From Gammaproteobacteria bacterium (GTDB lineage: Bacteria > Pseudomonadota > Gammaproteobacteria > GCA-001735895), in assembly GCA_022340305.1 (NCBI GenBank), contig JAJDOF010000071.1, positions 1-64,000 on the forward strand: a DNA stretch of 64,000 bases, written 5' to 3'. Below, piece after piece: positions 41,701 to 48,755 of the stretch (positions are counted from its first letter, which is position 1; each line of letters begins with the position of its first letter). The notes under the pieces were generated by a model, which worked only from the letters and a program-made list of their open reading frames with translations, did no database searches and had not been told where the DNA came from. The position numbers and the translations under genes are program-made.

Positions 41701-41918
41701 AGTGACCAGATCCACTCACTGAATTGTGGATAGCCGATATTAGCGGCAATACCCTGTTGACGAGCAAAGTTCAGGTTAAGCCAGCGCGCCATCGCATAGG
41801 TGGGGACCACGACCGTTTCTGGCGCGAATGGGTCCGCCAATGGCGTTGTAGCGATTCGCTGTACCAGCCTCGACTGCAGCGTTTCAACGCGATTGGAGCG
41901 GAAAATGGTTAAAGCCAT
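38712..41918 (-). CDS. recC: Exodeoxyribonuclease V subunit gamma (RecC)
   Basis: A 1068-residue RecC, near the length of E. coli RecC (1122). It has a helicase-like but inactive fold that splits the duplex and reads Chi. Typical blocks: VVVPTYAMARWLNLNFARQQ near the start, SSLDHRIT-free early region, then GGITFCGMQPMRNIPFAMIC and VLGMQDNAFPRRE in the second helicase-like half. It is first in the recC-recB-recD operon and its start is divergent from the unknown gene at 42079. Confidence 0.95.
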   Translation of the reverse strand: MALTIFRSNRVETLQSRLVQRIATTPLADPFAPETVVVPTYAMARWLNLNFARQQGIAANIGYPQFSEWIWSLAGQLLDDIPQQDPCSRDRLGWAIFNQLPGLLEHTDFGSLQQYLDDDASGIKRWQLSQRIADCFDRYQSYRPDLIHSWSRGEDGSWQALLWRKLVIARQLPHRVEIMYRLSQHLKANSTDSRLPERISLFALSRIAPVYLETLHALALRTELLLFQHNPTDQYWADLVNAKQQARKRLQDPRHGEYFDSGNHLLTSWGRQGQTLQDLLLDLDPMTAAEIEDNQPPSGKNLLHSLQASLFHLEPARFASAVDDSISVQLCHSPLRECQVLHDHLLTLLARHDDLCSEDILVMVPEISRYAPYIEAVFQHDASNRRPNLAWNISDISVSDGHPLVGVFLQLLKLPGSRFTRSEILSFLECAEIRASFGLDESVLDDIDHLVDVARVRWGISADQRRELGLPGVHENTWQQAWERIFAGYAMANDDLWEHTAPISEVDSDSGVAIARFRYLFERLVYWRQRLSASVSTGAWQQRLHQLIDEFLAADGATDDLLQPLRKAVNDLGQSDARDLSPSLVSYWMDKQLATNQQTGRLYSGGITFCGMQPMRNIPFAMICVLGMQDNAFPRRETAAEFDLMRDNWRPGDPHKGDEDRYLMLETLLCARRYLYFSYCGRSLKDNSECQPSVLLRELLDFIDSCFTAEDGQPLASRQISTVHPMQAFSPKNFASQHPGYDRHWYDTARLLAEPPTADPVNLWICETLKPVSAGHGDPIELAALLRFFQHPLRYFFNTRLGIRIPRQNTMEDEESFALQGLQKWSIVEQLAQQYLAGEPVEQEQYSARGLLPHGQAADSEWFSVLSEYRDLLERLDVFRGVADETRIVEIRLDDHSILFGEINHYYPALGLMHFSASKAIKSRALISLWLNHLALCAAGFLAEQENSQLFAPSTRGWCFAWMEPAAARGLLVDYLELYRQGQQYPLPVFPETSYAYARFDDPSTAMEKALVVWNGSDFGAGAGGERADDFIRLALHNNTAEPLNDRFFQQCSRRIYGPAIEHGGAID

Positions 41919-42033
41919 GGTGGAAGTATGATCCTGCGGCGACGGGTTTGCGGCACGCCCATTATAAAGGTTCCCCGGCTCACAGGATGAGCTATGTCGG
42001 AGATGGATTACTCGAAATTATGCAAAATTTTAA

Positions 42034-42061
42034 TTGATAACCCCGGAAGATTTCATAACAT
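42034..42061 (+). promoter_or_regulatory. Possible promoter of the unknown-2OG oxygenase pair
   Basis: TTGATA (42034-42039), a 16-base spacer and TAACAT (42056-42061). It lies in the 160-base region between the divergent recC and the unknown gene. A start near 42068 would leave only 11 bases before the first ATG, favouring a start codon further in. Confidence 0.35.
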
Positions 42062-42078
42062 TGTAGGCGCATTGAATT

Positions 42079-43041
42079 ATGATTGTCAGATTCCCAATGA
42101 TAGAAACCTATGCGGACCCCATGGATACCGCCCCCGAAGATTATTCTGCGCCGATTGATGGCGACCGACGTGTTATCGATGATAGCGAATATATTTTCTA
42201 CGACGGCTACTGGATTCGATATTACGCGCCGCTCGACGACACGCTGGCGAGCCGTAAACGGTTGATCGACAGCCTCACACGTCGCGCTTTTCATCATACC
42301 GAAGCGGGCATCAATACGCCCGGCAGGAGCCTGGAGATCGCACGTGAGGCCTATGAGCGTGAAACCGATCCCGAGCGGCGACGCATCAATGCCGCGATGC
42401 TGGCAGGTGCGCTGTTTAACCGCGCTACCGACCTGTTCACTACCATCGTCGAGCTGGGCGAAAAGGGTGTCAAGGTCAGCCACAATAACGAACTGATGCG
42501 CCAGTGCAGCGACTGCTTCCAGGAAGCCCTGAACCTGGGCCAGCAGGTCAAGCACCACAGCGGTTGCGAAGGTATCGACGAGGTCTGGGGCGAACCCTTC
42601 AAGGCGTTCACCATGCCAGTCTCCGATTTTTACCAGTCACGATTTGTCAAAATTGCGCAGGGTATGCGGGATATCGACCAGGTTGCCGCCTGTATGAAGG
42701 AAGAATTTTGTGGTCGCGAAATGTTTATCGGCCTCGAGCAACTGATCGACGATTACGCGAAGGCCGCACGTCAAGCCGCCGAGACGATGAAAAAGGATCC
42801 AGTTATTTTCCAGGTCTGGCCGAAGTTCGTCGCGCTGGGTGAAAAACTCGACGAATACCGGCCGAGTCTGCCCGACAATGCCGATCAGATGCTGCGTATG
42901 CGCGTCGCCTATGGCCGCGCCCTGATTCAGGAAGGTCGGCGTTTGATCAGTTATATCGCCAGTGCACGGGTGTCGATGCCAAAGAGCACCGTCATTTATA
43001 TCGACAAATGCAGGCGCTACGGCAAGGCGCTGCTGCTTTAA
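42079..43041 (+). CDS. Uncharacterised helical protein, partner of a 2OG-Fe(II) oxygenase
   Basis: A 320-residue protein I do not recognise. The start is uncertain: ATGs at 42079, 42097 and 42121 are in frame, none with a good ribosome site. It has no signal peptide and no membrane helix. After an acidic N-terminus (DTAPEDYSAPIDGD) with an aromatic strip (YIFYDGYWIRYYAP), it is mostly predicted helix, with charged stretches such as SLEIAREAYERETDPERRR and several cysteines (RQCSDCF, AACMKEEFC). The next gene, 39 bases on, encodes a 2OG-Fe(II) oxygenase, so the two probably form an operon; it could be a substrate or scaffold for that enzyme, which is inference. Confidence 0.75.
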   Translation: MIVRFPMIETYADPMDTAPEDYSAPIDGDRRVIDDSEYIFYDGYWIRYYAPLDDTLASRKRLIDSLTRRAFHHTEAGINTPGRSLEIAREAYERETDPERRRINAAMLAGALFNRATDLFTTIVELGEKGVKVSHNNELMRQCSDCFQEALNLGQQVKHHSGCEGIDEVWGEPFKAFTMPVSDFYQSRFVKIAQGMRDIDQVAACMKEEFCGREMFIGLEQLIDDYAKAARQAAETMKKDPVIFQVWPKFVALGEKLDEYRPSLPDNADQMLRMRVAYGRALIQEGRRLISYIASARVSMPKSTVIYIDKCRRYGKALLL

Positions 43042-43080
43042 ATTAAACCGCAAGCCCTGGCGGGTGCTAGTGAGAGGAAA

Positions 43081-43788
43081 ATGGCCAAAAAAACGAAACC
43101 GGGCGGAAATCCAAACATTGTCAGCCTGTGGCCGACTACCCTGCTGGCGAAACGTTTTGCGCATTATCAGAAAGTGAACCCGGCCCTGCTGGAGTTGTTT
43201 TACCAGCACCGCGATCGCGAACAGCGCAGTCCGCAGCAGGCGTATGCCAGTAAAGATGACCTGCTGAGCCAGTACCCGCTGCACCAGGAACTGAACGAAC
43301 TGGCGGAGTTCATCAGCCAGGGTATCGTCGAGGTGGCGCGCGAGGCCAACAAGGGCCTGTGGCGTAACGATGAAAAAGTACGCGTCAATATCACCGGCCT
43401 TTGGTTTCAAATTTCGAACGCTCATTCGTTCCACGAAATGCACGTGCACGGGAACTGCTCCTGGTCCGGTGTCTACTACGTGCGCTCGGCCGACTGTGCG
43501 ACCTCGCCGCAATCGAATCCCGGGCAGCAACCCAATGGCGTGACCCGTTTCTACGGACCTCATGTCGAACACATGGCGGGCGGGTTTGGCGATTACGGCA
43601 ATCTATACCTGCACGACAACAGCTGGGACTCGTTTCCGGAAGACGGCAAGCTGTGCATTTTCCCGTCGCATCTCAAACACATGCCATTCCCCTATAACGG
43701 CAAGGAAGATCGCGTCATCGTTTCCTTTCACGCGCAGGTGTTCAACGCCAGCGGCACGCAAAGTTATGACTACGGATTCAATAACTAG
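43081..43788 (+). CDS. Putative 2OG-Fe(II) oxygenase (TIGR02466/PF13759 type)
   Basis: A 235-residue protein whose second half is the double-stranded beta-helix of the TIGR02466 2OG-Fe(II) oxygenase group: FHEMHVHGNCSWSGVYYVRS supplies the iron-binding His region, and LCIFPSHLKHMPFPYNG plus RVIVSFHAQVF give the distal His and the 2-oxoglutarate-binding Arg. The N-terminal part (WPTTLLAKRF, ELNELAEFI) is also typical. Such enzymes hydroxylate peptides or small molecules; the substrate is unknown. A GAGAGG ribosome site lies a few bases ahead of the ATG. It follows the unknown gene on the same strand. Confidence 0.85.
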   Translation: MAKKTKPGGNPNIVSLWPTTLLAKRFAHYQKVNPALLELFYQHRDREQRSPQQAYASKDDLLSQYPLHQELNELAEFISQGIVEVAREANKGLWRNDEKVRVNITGLWFQISNAHSFHEMHVHGNCSWSGVYYVRSADCATSPQSNPGQQPNGVTRFYGPHVEHMAGGFGDYGNLYLHDNSWDSFPEDGKLCIFPSHLKHMPFPYNGKEDRVIVSFHAQVFNASGTQSYDYGFNN

Positions 43789-43801
43789 CCCGCGTGGGCG
43801 T

Positions 43802-44064
43802 TCACCCGATCAGGAGGACGAGTCCGGCGTTGGGGATCACCACGCTGGGAAAAGTGACGCTGATTAGCAGGTAGAGCGCCACTGGTCGGCGCGAGACCGA
43901 TGCGTGTAGCAGGCCGGGAAGGCGCTTATCGACGCCGCAAGCACCAGCAGGGCAAACAGAATCGTTGAAGCCTAGCCCGACGGATCCACCAGGGCTACCC
44001 ACCGCCGCGAGTGCGAGGGTGGTAACCAGGGAAAGTATCGGCTCCAGTCGCGACGATGCGATGA
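43802..44064 (-). pseudogene. Possible decayed membrane-protein fragment
   Basis: The 276 bases between the convergent oxygenase and mmsA genes contain, on the minus strand, hydrophobic stretches in more than one frame (LSLVTTLALAAVG then ASTILFALLVLAASISAF, then YLLISVTFPSVVIPNAGLVL). No frame joins them without shifts and no ribosome site is seen. It could be a frameshifted remnant of a small multi-helix membrane protein, or chance. The family is not recognisable. Confidence 0.25.
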
Positions 44065-45591
44065 CTATTTCAATACCGGCATGGTGAACTCGGCATCGAG
44101 ACCTTTGTCGTGCCAGCGCGAGGTTACGGTTTTCACCTTGGTGTAAAAACGCAACCCTTCCATGCCGTATTGATTGTGATCGCCGAAAGCGGAAGATTTC
44201 CAGCCACCGAAACTGTGGAAAGCGAGTGGTACCGGGATCGGCACGTTGATGCCGACCATGCCGACTTCGACCTTGTCGGCAAAGGTGCGCGCGGCAGCGC
44301 CGTTTTTGGTGAAAATCGATGTGCCATTGCCATAAGGGTGGTCGGTCGCCAGTGCCGCACCCTCCTCGAAGGAGCCAACACGCATGATCTGTAATACCGG
44401 GCCGAAGATTTCTTCCTGGTAGGATTGCATCTCGCGGGTAACATTGTCGATCAGCGAACCGCCGAGGAAATAACCTTGTTCGTGGCCTTCACAGATAAAG
44501 TCGCGCCCATCGACTACCAGGCGGGAACCCTCGTCCTGCGCCATTTGAATGTAATTCATGACTTTTTCGCGATGGTCGCGGGTTACCAGCGGGCCCATTT
44601 CCAGATTGGTATCGAGACTGGTGCCGATGCGCAGTCCCTCGACGCGCGGCTTCAGAATTTCGATCAGGCGATCGGCGACTTCGTCACCGACGCAAACGCC
44701 GACCGAAATCGCCATACAACGTTCGCCGGCTGATCCGTAGGCGGCCCCCATCAATGCGTTGGCGACGTCCTCGAGATCGGCATCGGGCAGAATCAACATG
44801 TGGTTCTTGGCGCCGCCCATGGCCTGGCAGCGTTTGCCGTTGGCAGTTGCCGTGGCATAGACGTATTTCGCGATCGGCGTCGAGCCGACGAAGCTCACGG
44901 CTTTGACGCGCTCGTCGTTGAGTAGCGTGTCGACCGCTTCCTTGTCGCCGTTGACGACATTGAAAACGCCAACCGGTCCACCGGCTTCGACAAATAGTTC
45001 GGCCAGGCGCAGTGGGCAGGACGGATCTTTTTCCGAGGGCTTGAGTACTACGGTATTACCGGTAACCAGGGCCATACCCGCCATCCACAACGGAATCATC
45101 GCCGGAAAGTTGAACGGTGTTATGCCAGCGACCACGCCGAGCGGCTTGCGCATCGAGTAGATATCGATGCCGCGCGCAACATTGTCGGAAAACTCACCTT
45201 TTTGTGCGTGCGGAGCGGCGCAGGCGAATTCCACTACTTCGATGCCGCGTAACACCGATCCCATGGCGTCTTCGATGACCTTGCCGTGTTCGTTGGAAAC
45301 CAGCGTGGCGATTTCATGCTGATGTTTGTAGAGCAGTTGTACGTAGCGCGCCATGATGCGTGAACGTTGCAGCACGGAGGTTGCCGCCCAGGCTGGAAAA
45401 GCTTCCTGGGCTACCGCGATCGCCGCTTCGACCTCCGATTGCGAGGCCAACGGTACTTCGCTGGTCTTGACTCCCCGGCTCGGATTGAAAATATCACCGA
45501 AGCGGTTACTGCTACCGGCGACATGTTCGCCGTTGATGTAATGATGCAGTCGGTTATATTCGGACGCTACGGCTTCGGCGGGCTGGCTCAT
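44065..45591 (-). CDS. mmsA: Methylmalonate-semialdehyde dehydrogenase (CoA-acylating)
   Basis: A 508-residue aldehyde dehydrogenase of the MmsA subgroup, which converts methylmalonate semialdehyde (valine) or malonate semialdehyde to propionyl- or acetyl-CoA. Characteristic features: the N-terminal HYINGEHVAGSS, ITPFNFPAMIPLWM, the nucleophile in GSAGERCMAISV and FGDHNQYGMEGLRFYTK near the end. The ATG at 45589 (MSQPAEAV) is chosen; the frame continues to 45687 but through the divergent control region. It is divergent from a LysR regulator. The other valine catabolic genes are not adjacent. Confidence 0.94.
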   Translation of the reverse strand: MSQPAEAVASEYNRLHHYINGEHVAGSSNRFGDIFNPSRGVKTSEVPLASQSEVEAAIAVAQEAFPAWAATSVLQRSRIMARYVQLLYKHQHEIATLVSNEHGKVIEDAMGSVLRGIEVVEFACAAPHAQKGEFSDNVARGIDIYSMRKPLGVVAGITPFNFPAMIPLWMAGMALVTGNTVVLKPSEKDPSCPLRLAELFVEAGGPVGVFNVVNGDKEAVDTLLNDERVKAVSFVGSTPIAKYVYATATANGKRCQAMGGAKNHMLILPDADLEDVANALMGAAYGSAGERCMAISVGVCVGDEVADRLIEILKPRVEGLRIGTSLDTNLEMGPLVTRDHREKVMNYIQMAQDEGSRLVVDGRDFICEGHEQGYFLGGSLIDNVTREMQSYQEEIFGPVLQIMRVGSFEEGAALATDHPYGNGTSIFTKNGAAARTFADKVEVGMVGINVPIPVPLAFHSFGGWKSSAFGDHNQYGMEGLRFYTKVKTVTSRWHDKGLDAEFTMPVLK

Positions 45592-45680
45592 GACGGTTCC
45601 TGCTGGGGTTGTGTAAGGTAAGGACGTGGCAGTATAGACAAGATATTTCTGCAAGGATATAGTCTGAATCTCACATCCAA

Positions 45681-45696
45681 TGTGCATTTATACACA
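45681..45696. promoter_or_regulatory. Inverted-repeat operator candidate between mmsA and the LysR gene
   Basis: TGTGCATTTATACACA, with TGTG/CACA arms around an 8-base AT-rich centre, in the 104-base divergent region. It touches the LysR gene's own ATG, so a bound regulator would block its translation or transcription start, as expected for autorepression by LysR proteins. Confidence 0.5.
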
Positions 45697-46589
45697 TGTA
45701 TGACTGGAATGATTTGAAGTATTTCCTCGAACTGTCGCGCCAGGGCAAGCTGGTGCGCGCAGCCGTGCGCTTGCAGGTCGACCACACCACGGTCAGCCGC
45801 AGAATTGCGATGCTGGAAAAGCAACTCGATGTGCGGTTGTTCGACAAGTCACCGAACGGCTACCAGTTGACCGATGCCGGTCTGCGCCTTTTGCCACTGG
45901 CGGAACAGATCGAAACCCGTTCAACCCGGCTCTACCAGGAAATAGCCGGCAAGGATGCCCGCCTGAGCGGCACCGTGCGCGTGGCGGCACCTGAAGCGCT
46001 GGGAACGCAGGTGATTGCGCGCCACGTTAACGAGTTCGCGGTGCTGCATCCCGATATCGAAATCGAACTGGTCGCCGAAACCCGGCGTATGAGTCTTTCC
46101 AAACGCGAGGCCGATATTGCGATTAGTTTTTCGCGACCCGACAGTGGACGCCTGATCGCCTGGAAACTGTGCGATTACCGCCTGCGCCTGTTTGCTACGC
46201 GTGCATATCTCGCCCGCTTTCCACCGATTAACGCTGTGGACGACCTGGTGTATCACGATTTCGTTTCCTATATCGAAGACCTGATCGAAATGCCGGAGCT
46301 GCGTTTCTTCGATACCACCATCAAGAATGCGCATGTCGTGTTTCGCAGCACCAATGTCAGCGCACAGTTCAATGCGATTCTGCAAGGTATAGGACTGGGT
46401 CTGGTGCATTGTTTCATGGCTCGGCGCGAACCCGAGTTGCAGGTGGTACTGCCCCAACAGATATCGGTAGAGCGCAGTTACTGGTTGCTGGTGCACGAGG
46501 ATCTGCGCCACGTCGCGCGCGTCGATGCGGTGTGCCAGTTTCTGACCCGGATCCTGGGCGAGGACCCGGCCTTGATGATGGGTGCCTGA
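45696..46589 (+). CDS. LysR-family transcriptional regulator
   Basis: A 297-residue LysR regulator. The N-terminal winged helix reads LKYFLELSRQGKLVRAAVRL then VDHTTVSRRIAMLEKQL, and a type 2 periplasmic-binding-like effector domain follows from about residue 90. It starts MYDWNDLKYFL, as in many LysR members that sit next to mmsA. It is divergent from mmsA across 104 bases and most likely controls it in response to a valine or semialdehyde intermediate. No Shine-Dalgarno is seen before its ATG. Confidence 0.93.
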   Translation: MYDWNDLKYFLELSRQGKLVRAAVRLQVDHTTVSRRIAMLEKQLDVRLFDKSPNGYQLTDAGLRLLPLAEQIETRSTRLYQEIAGKDARLSGTVRVAAPEALGTQVIARHVNEFAVLHPDIEIELVAETRRMSLSKREADIAISFSRPDSGRLIAWKLCDYRLRLFATRAYLARFPPINAVDDLVYHDFVSYIEDLIEMPELRFFDTTIKNAHVVFRSTNVSAQFNAILQGIGLGLVHCFMARREPELQVVLPQQISVERSYWLLVHEDLRHVARVDAVCQFLTRILGEDPALMMGA

Positions 46590-46600
46590 CCAGCCTGCAG

Positions 46601-48472
46601 TTAAAGCCGTTCGCCTCGCAGGGTCGCGACGCGATGCTGTAAATAGTCAAGAGCGGCCGTGGATTCGGTTATGGCGTCACCGGCAACCAGTTCGATACGA
46701 CTCAACAGGCCTCGCGGAAACAGACGCGACATCGCCTTGCCATGAGCCCTGCTGAAGAAACTGCCCCACAGCCCACGCAGCGCCAGTGGGACAATGGTCA
46801 CTGGATCACGCTCGAGTATCCGCGTCACCCCCGGCTTAAACGGGTTCATCTGGCCATTTTCGGTCAACTTGCCTTCCGGAAAGATACATACCAGTTCACC
46901 CTGACCCAGTGCGGTGCTGATGCGCTCGAAAGCCTGCTCCATCATTTCGGGGTTTTCGTGCGCCGGGGCGATCGGGATAGCCTGCGCGGTTTTGAAGATA
47001 AAGGAAAGTATCGGCATCTCGAATATACGGTAGTACATGACAAAACGAATTGGGCGGCGAATACAACCAGCCAGGACCAACGCATCTACATAGCTGACAT
47101 GATTACAGATCAATAGCGCCGGTCCTTCATCGGGGATCTTCTCGAGTCCGGAATAATCGACCCGGTAAATAGTATGTAATAGCAGCCACACCAGCAGGCG
47201 CATGAGGAACTCGGGCACCAGGGTGAAAATAAACAGTACCACCGCCGCATTCATCAACGCCATGATCAGAAACAACATCGGAATCGATACCCCGGCGGAC
47301 AACGCAAACAATCCATACAGTGATGCGACGACCATGAACAGCGCATTCATCACGTTATTTGCGGCGATGATACGTGAGCGTTTGCGCACATCGCTGCGTT
47401 GTTGCACCAGGGCGTACAACGGTACGATATACAGACCTCCGCTGATGCCCAGCATAACGATATCCAGGCATACTCGCAGGCTGCTGCCCTGTGCGATAAA
47501 GGTGGCCGGGTCGATCAGGCCGGTGCCTGTCGACAGGCCGCGGTTGAAATACAGATCGACGCCGAACAGGGTCAATCCGAGTGCACCGATCGGCACCAGT
47601 CCAATCTCGACCCGGCGCCCGGAGAGGCGCTCGCATAAAAATGATCCGGCACCAATCCCCAGTGAAAACATCGCCAGCAATAAAACATAAACCTGCTCGT
47701 CGCCACCCAGTTCATAGCGCACGTAGTTGGGCAACTGAGTTACATAGGTAATACCGATAAACCAGAACCAGGAAACTCCCACCACTGCGTAAAACACGCT
47801 CTGGTTGGCTCGCGCGTCGCGCAGGATACTGAGCGTCTGGCGGGGAATATTGAAGCTGACCTTGAGCTCGGGTGCGGCCGCCGGCAGCCGAGGTATTTCA
47901 CGGCTCGCCCAGTAGCCGCCGATGGCAACGACTATGACGGCGAGTGCCATGACTGTCAGTCCGAGTGACATAAGGTACACGCTGACGATAAGCCCCGTCA
48001 GAATTGCCAGGAAAGTGCCGAATTCGACCATGGCGTTACCACCGATCAGTTCCCCGGGCTCGAGCGCCTGCGGTAGCAGACTATATTTGACCGGACCGAA
48101 CAAAGCCGACTGAGTACCCATCAGAAACAAAATCGCTACCAGCATGACTGGACTCTGCAGCAGGAAAGCGATCGCGCCGAGCAGCATGATTGCGATCTCA
48201 AGCAACTTGATGCGCTGGATCAGCATCGATTTTTCATGCTTGTCTGCCAGTTGTCCGGCGATCGGCGAGAACAGGAAAAAGGGCAGAATGAATAAGCCGG
48301 CGGCAATGTTGACCAGCATATTGCTTTGCTGTTGCGAGACGCCAGCCGCCTGGAAGGCGATAAATATCGTCAGCCCGTTCTTGTAAAGATTGTCGTTGAA
48401 AGCCCCCATCAATTGCGTGACAAAGAAAGGGCGAAAACGCCGGCTGGACAAAAGCTTGATCGATTCAGGCAT
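46601..48472 (-). CDS. LplT-like MFS transporter fused to a PlsC acyltransferase
   Basis: A 623-residue fusion. Residues 1-410 form a 12-helix MFS domain of the LplT group (lysophospholipid flippase), recognised from FFVTQLMGAFNDNLYKNGL and ADKHEKSMLIQRIK. Residues about 425-600 are a PlsC-type acyltransferase with the NHVSYVDALVL (NHx4D) box and the IFPEG box. This would take lysophospholipids in and re-acylate them. The acyl-ACP synthetase (AMP-binding) domain of the full Aas-LplT system is absent from this protein and from the neighbourhood, so the acyl donor is unknown. It is convergent with the LysR gene, 11 bases apart. Confidence 0.9.
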   Translation of the reverse strand: MPESIKLLSSRRFRPFFVTQLMGAFNDNLYKNGLTIFIAFQAAGVSQQQSNMLVNIAAGLFILPFFLFSPIAGQLADKHEKSMLIQRIKLLEIAIMLLGAIAFLLQSPVMLVAILFLMGTQSALFGPVKYSLLPQALEPGELIGGNAMVEFGTFLAILTGLIVSVYLMSLGLTVMALAVIVVAIGGYWASREIPRLPAAAPELKVSFNIPRQTLSILRDARANQSVFYAVVGVSWFWFIGITYVTQLPNYVRYELGGDEQVYVLLLAMFSLGIGAGSFLCERLSGRRVEIGLVPIGALGLTLFGVDLYFNRGLSTGTGLIDPATFIAQGSSLRVCLDIVMLGISGGLYIVPLYALVQQRSDVRKRSRIIAANNVMNALFMVVASLYGLFALSAGVSIPMLFLIMALMNAAVVLFIFTLVPEFLMRLLVWLLLHTIYRVDYSGLEKIPDEGPALLICNHVSYVDALVLAGCIRRPIRFVMYYRIFEMPILSFIFKTAQAIPIAPAHENPEMMEQAFERISTALGQGELVCIFPEGKLTENGQMNPFKPGVTRILERDPVTIVPLALRGLWGSFFSRAHGKAMSRLFPRGLLSRIELVAGDAITESTAALDYLQHRVATLRGERL

Positions 48473-48755
48473 AGTGGTCTCGATTAAGCGCCCAAGGCTA
48501 AAAGAATGGACCTACAAGGGCAACTGATTACTAAAATATAGTCATGCAGAACGTTATCGATGAACGACGATTGCAGCGTTTCAAACACCGGGCTATGTGA
48601 GTGCGAGAGAAAATCAGCCGAGCGCCTGTAGACCGGTTGTGATACTCGTCTCAAAGCGGATTTGACAAACACGAAACTGCGCAGAATTTCTGCTGTGATT
48701 GAACTATAAGACATCCATTGGCCAACGGGTTTGCATCACTATTGCTTGAATTCCA
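48473..48755. other. Divergent control region between the LplT fusion and the CHASE2 kinase
   Basis: About 280 bases without a credible gene. A good -35 match, TTGACA at 48662-48667, faces the kinase gene, but the -10 element at the right distance is poor (AATTTC). Several short AT-rich words occur around 48705-48710 (TATAAG). No repeat or palindrome is striking. Confidence 0.5.

Noticed and set aside
42637-43572. 311-aa minus-strand frame opposite the 2OG oxygenase and unknown gene
   Set aside because: It mirrors both plus-strand genes; the oxygenase motifs show which strand codes.
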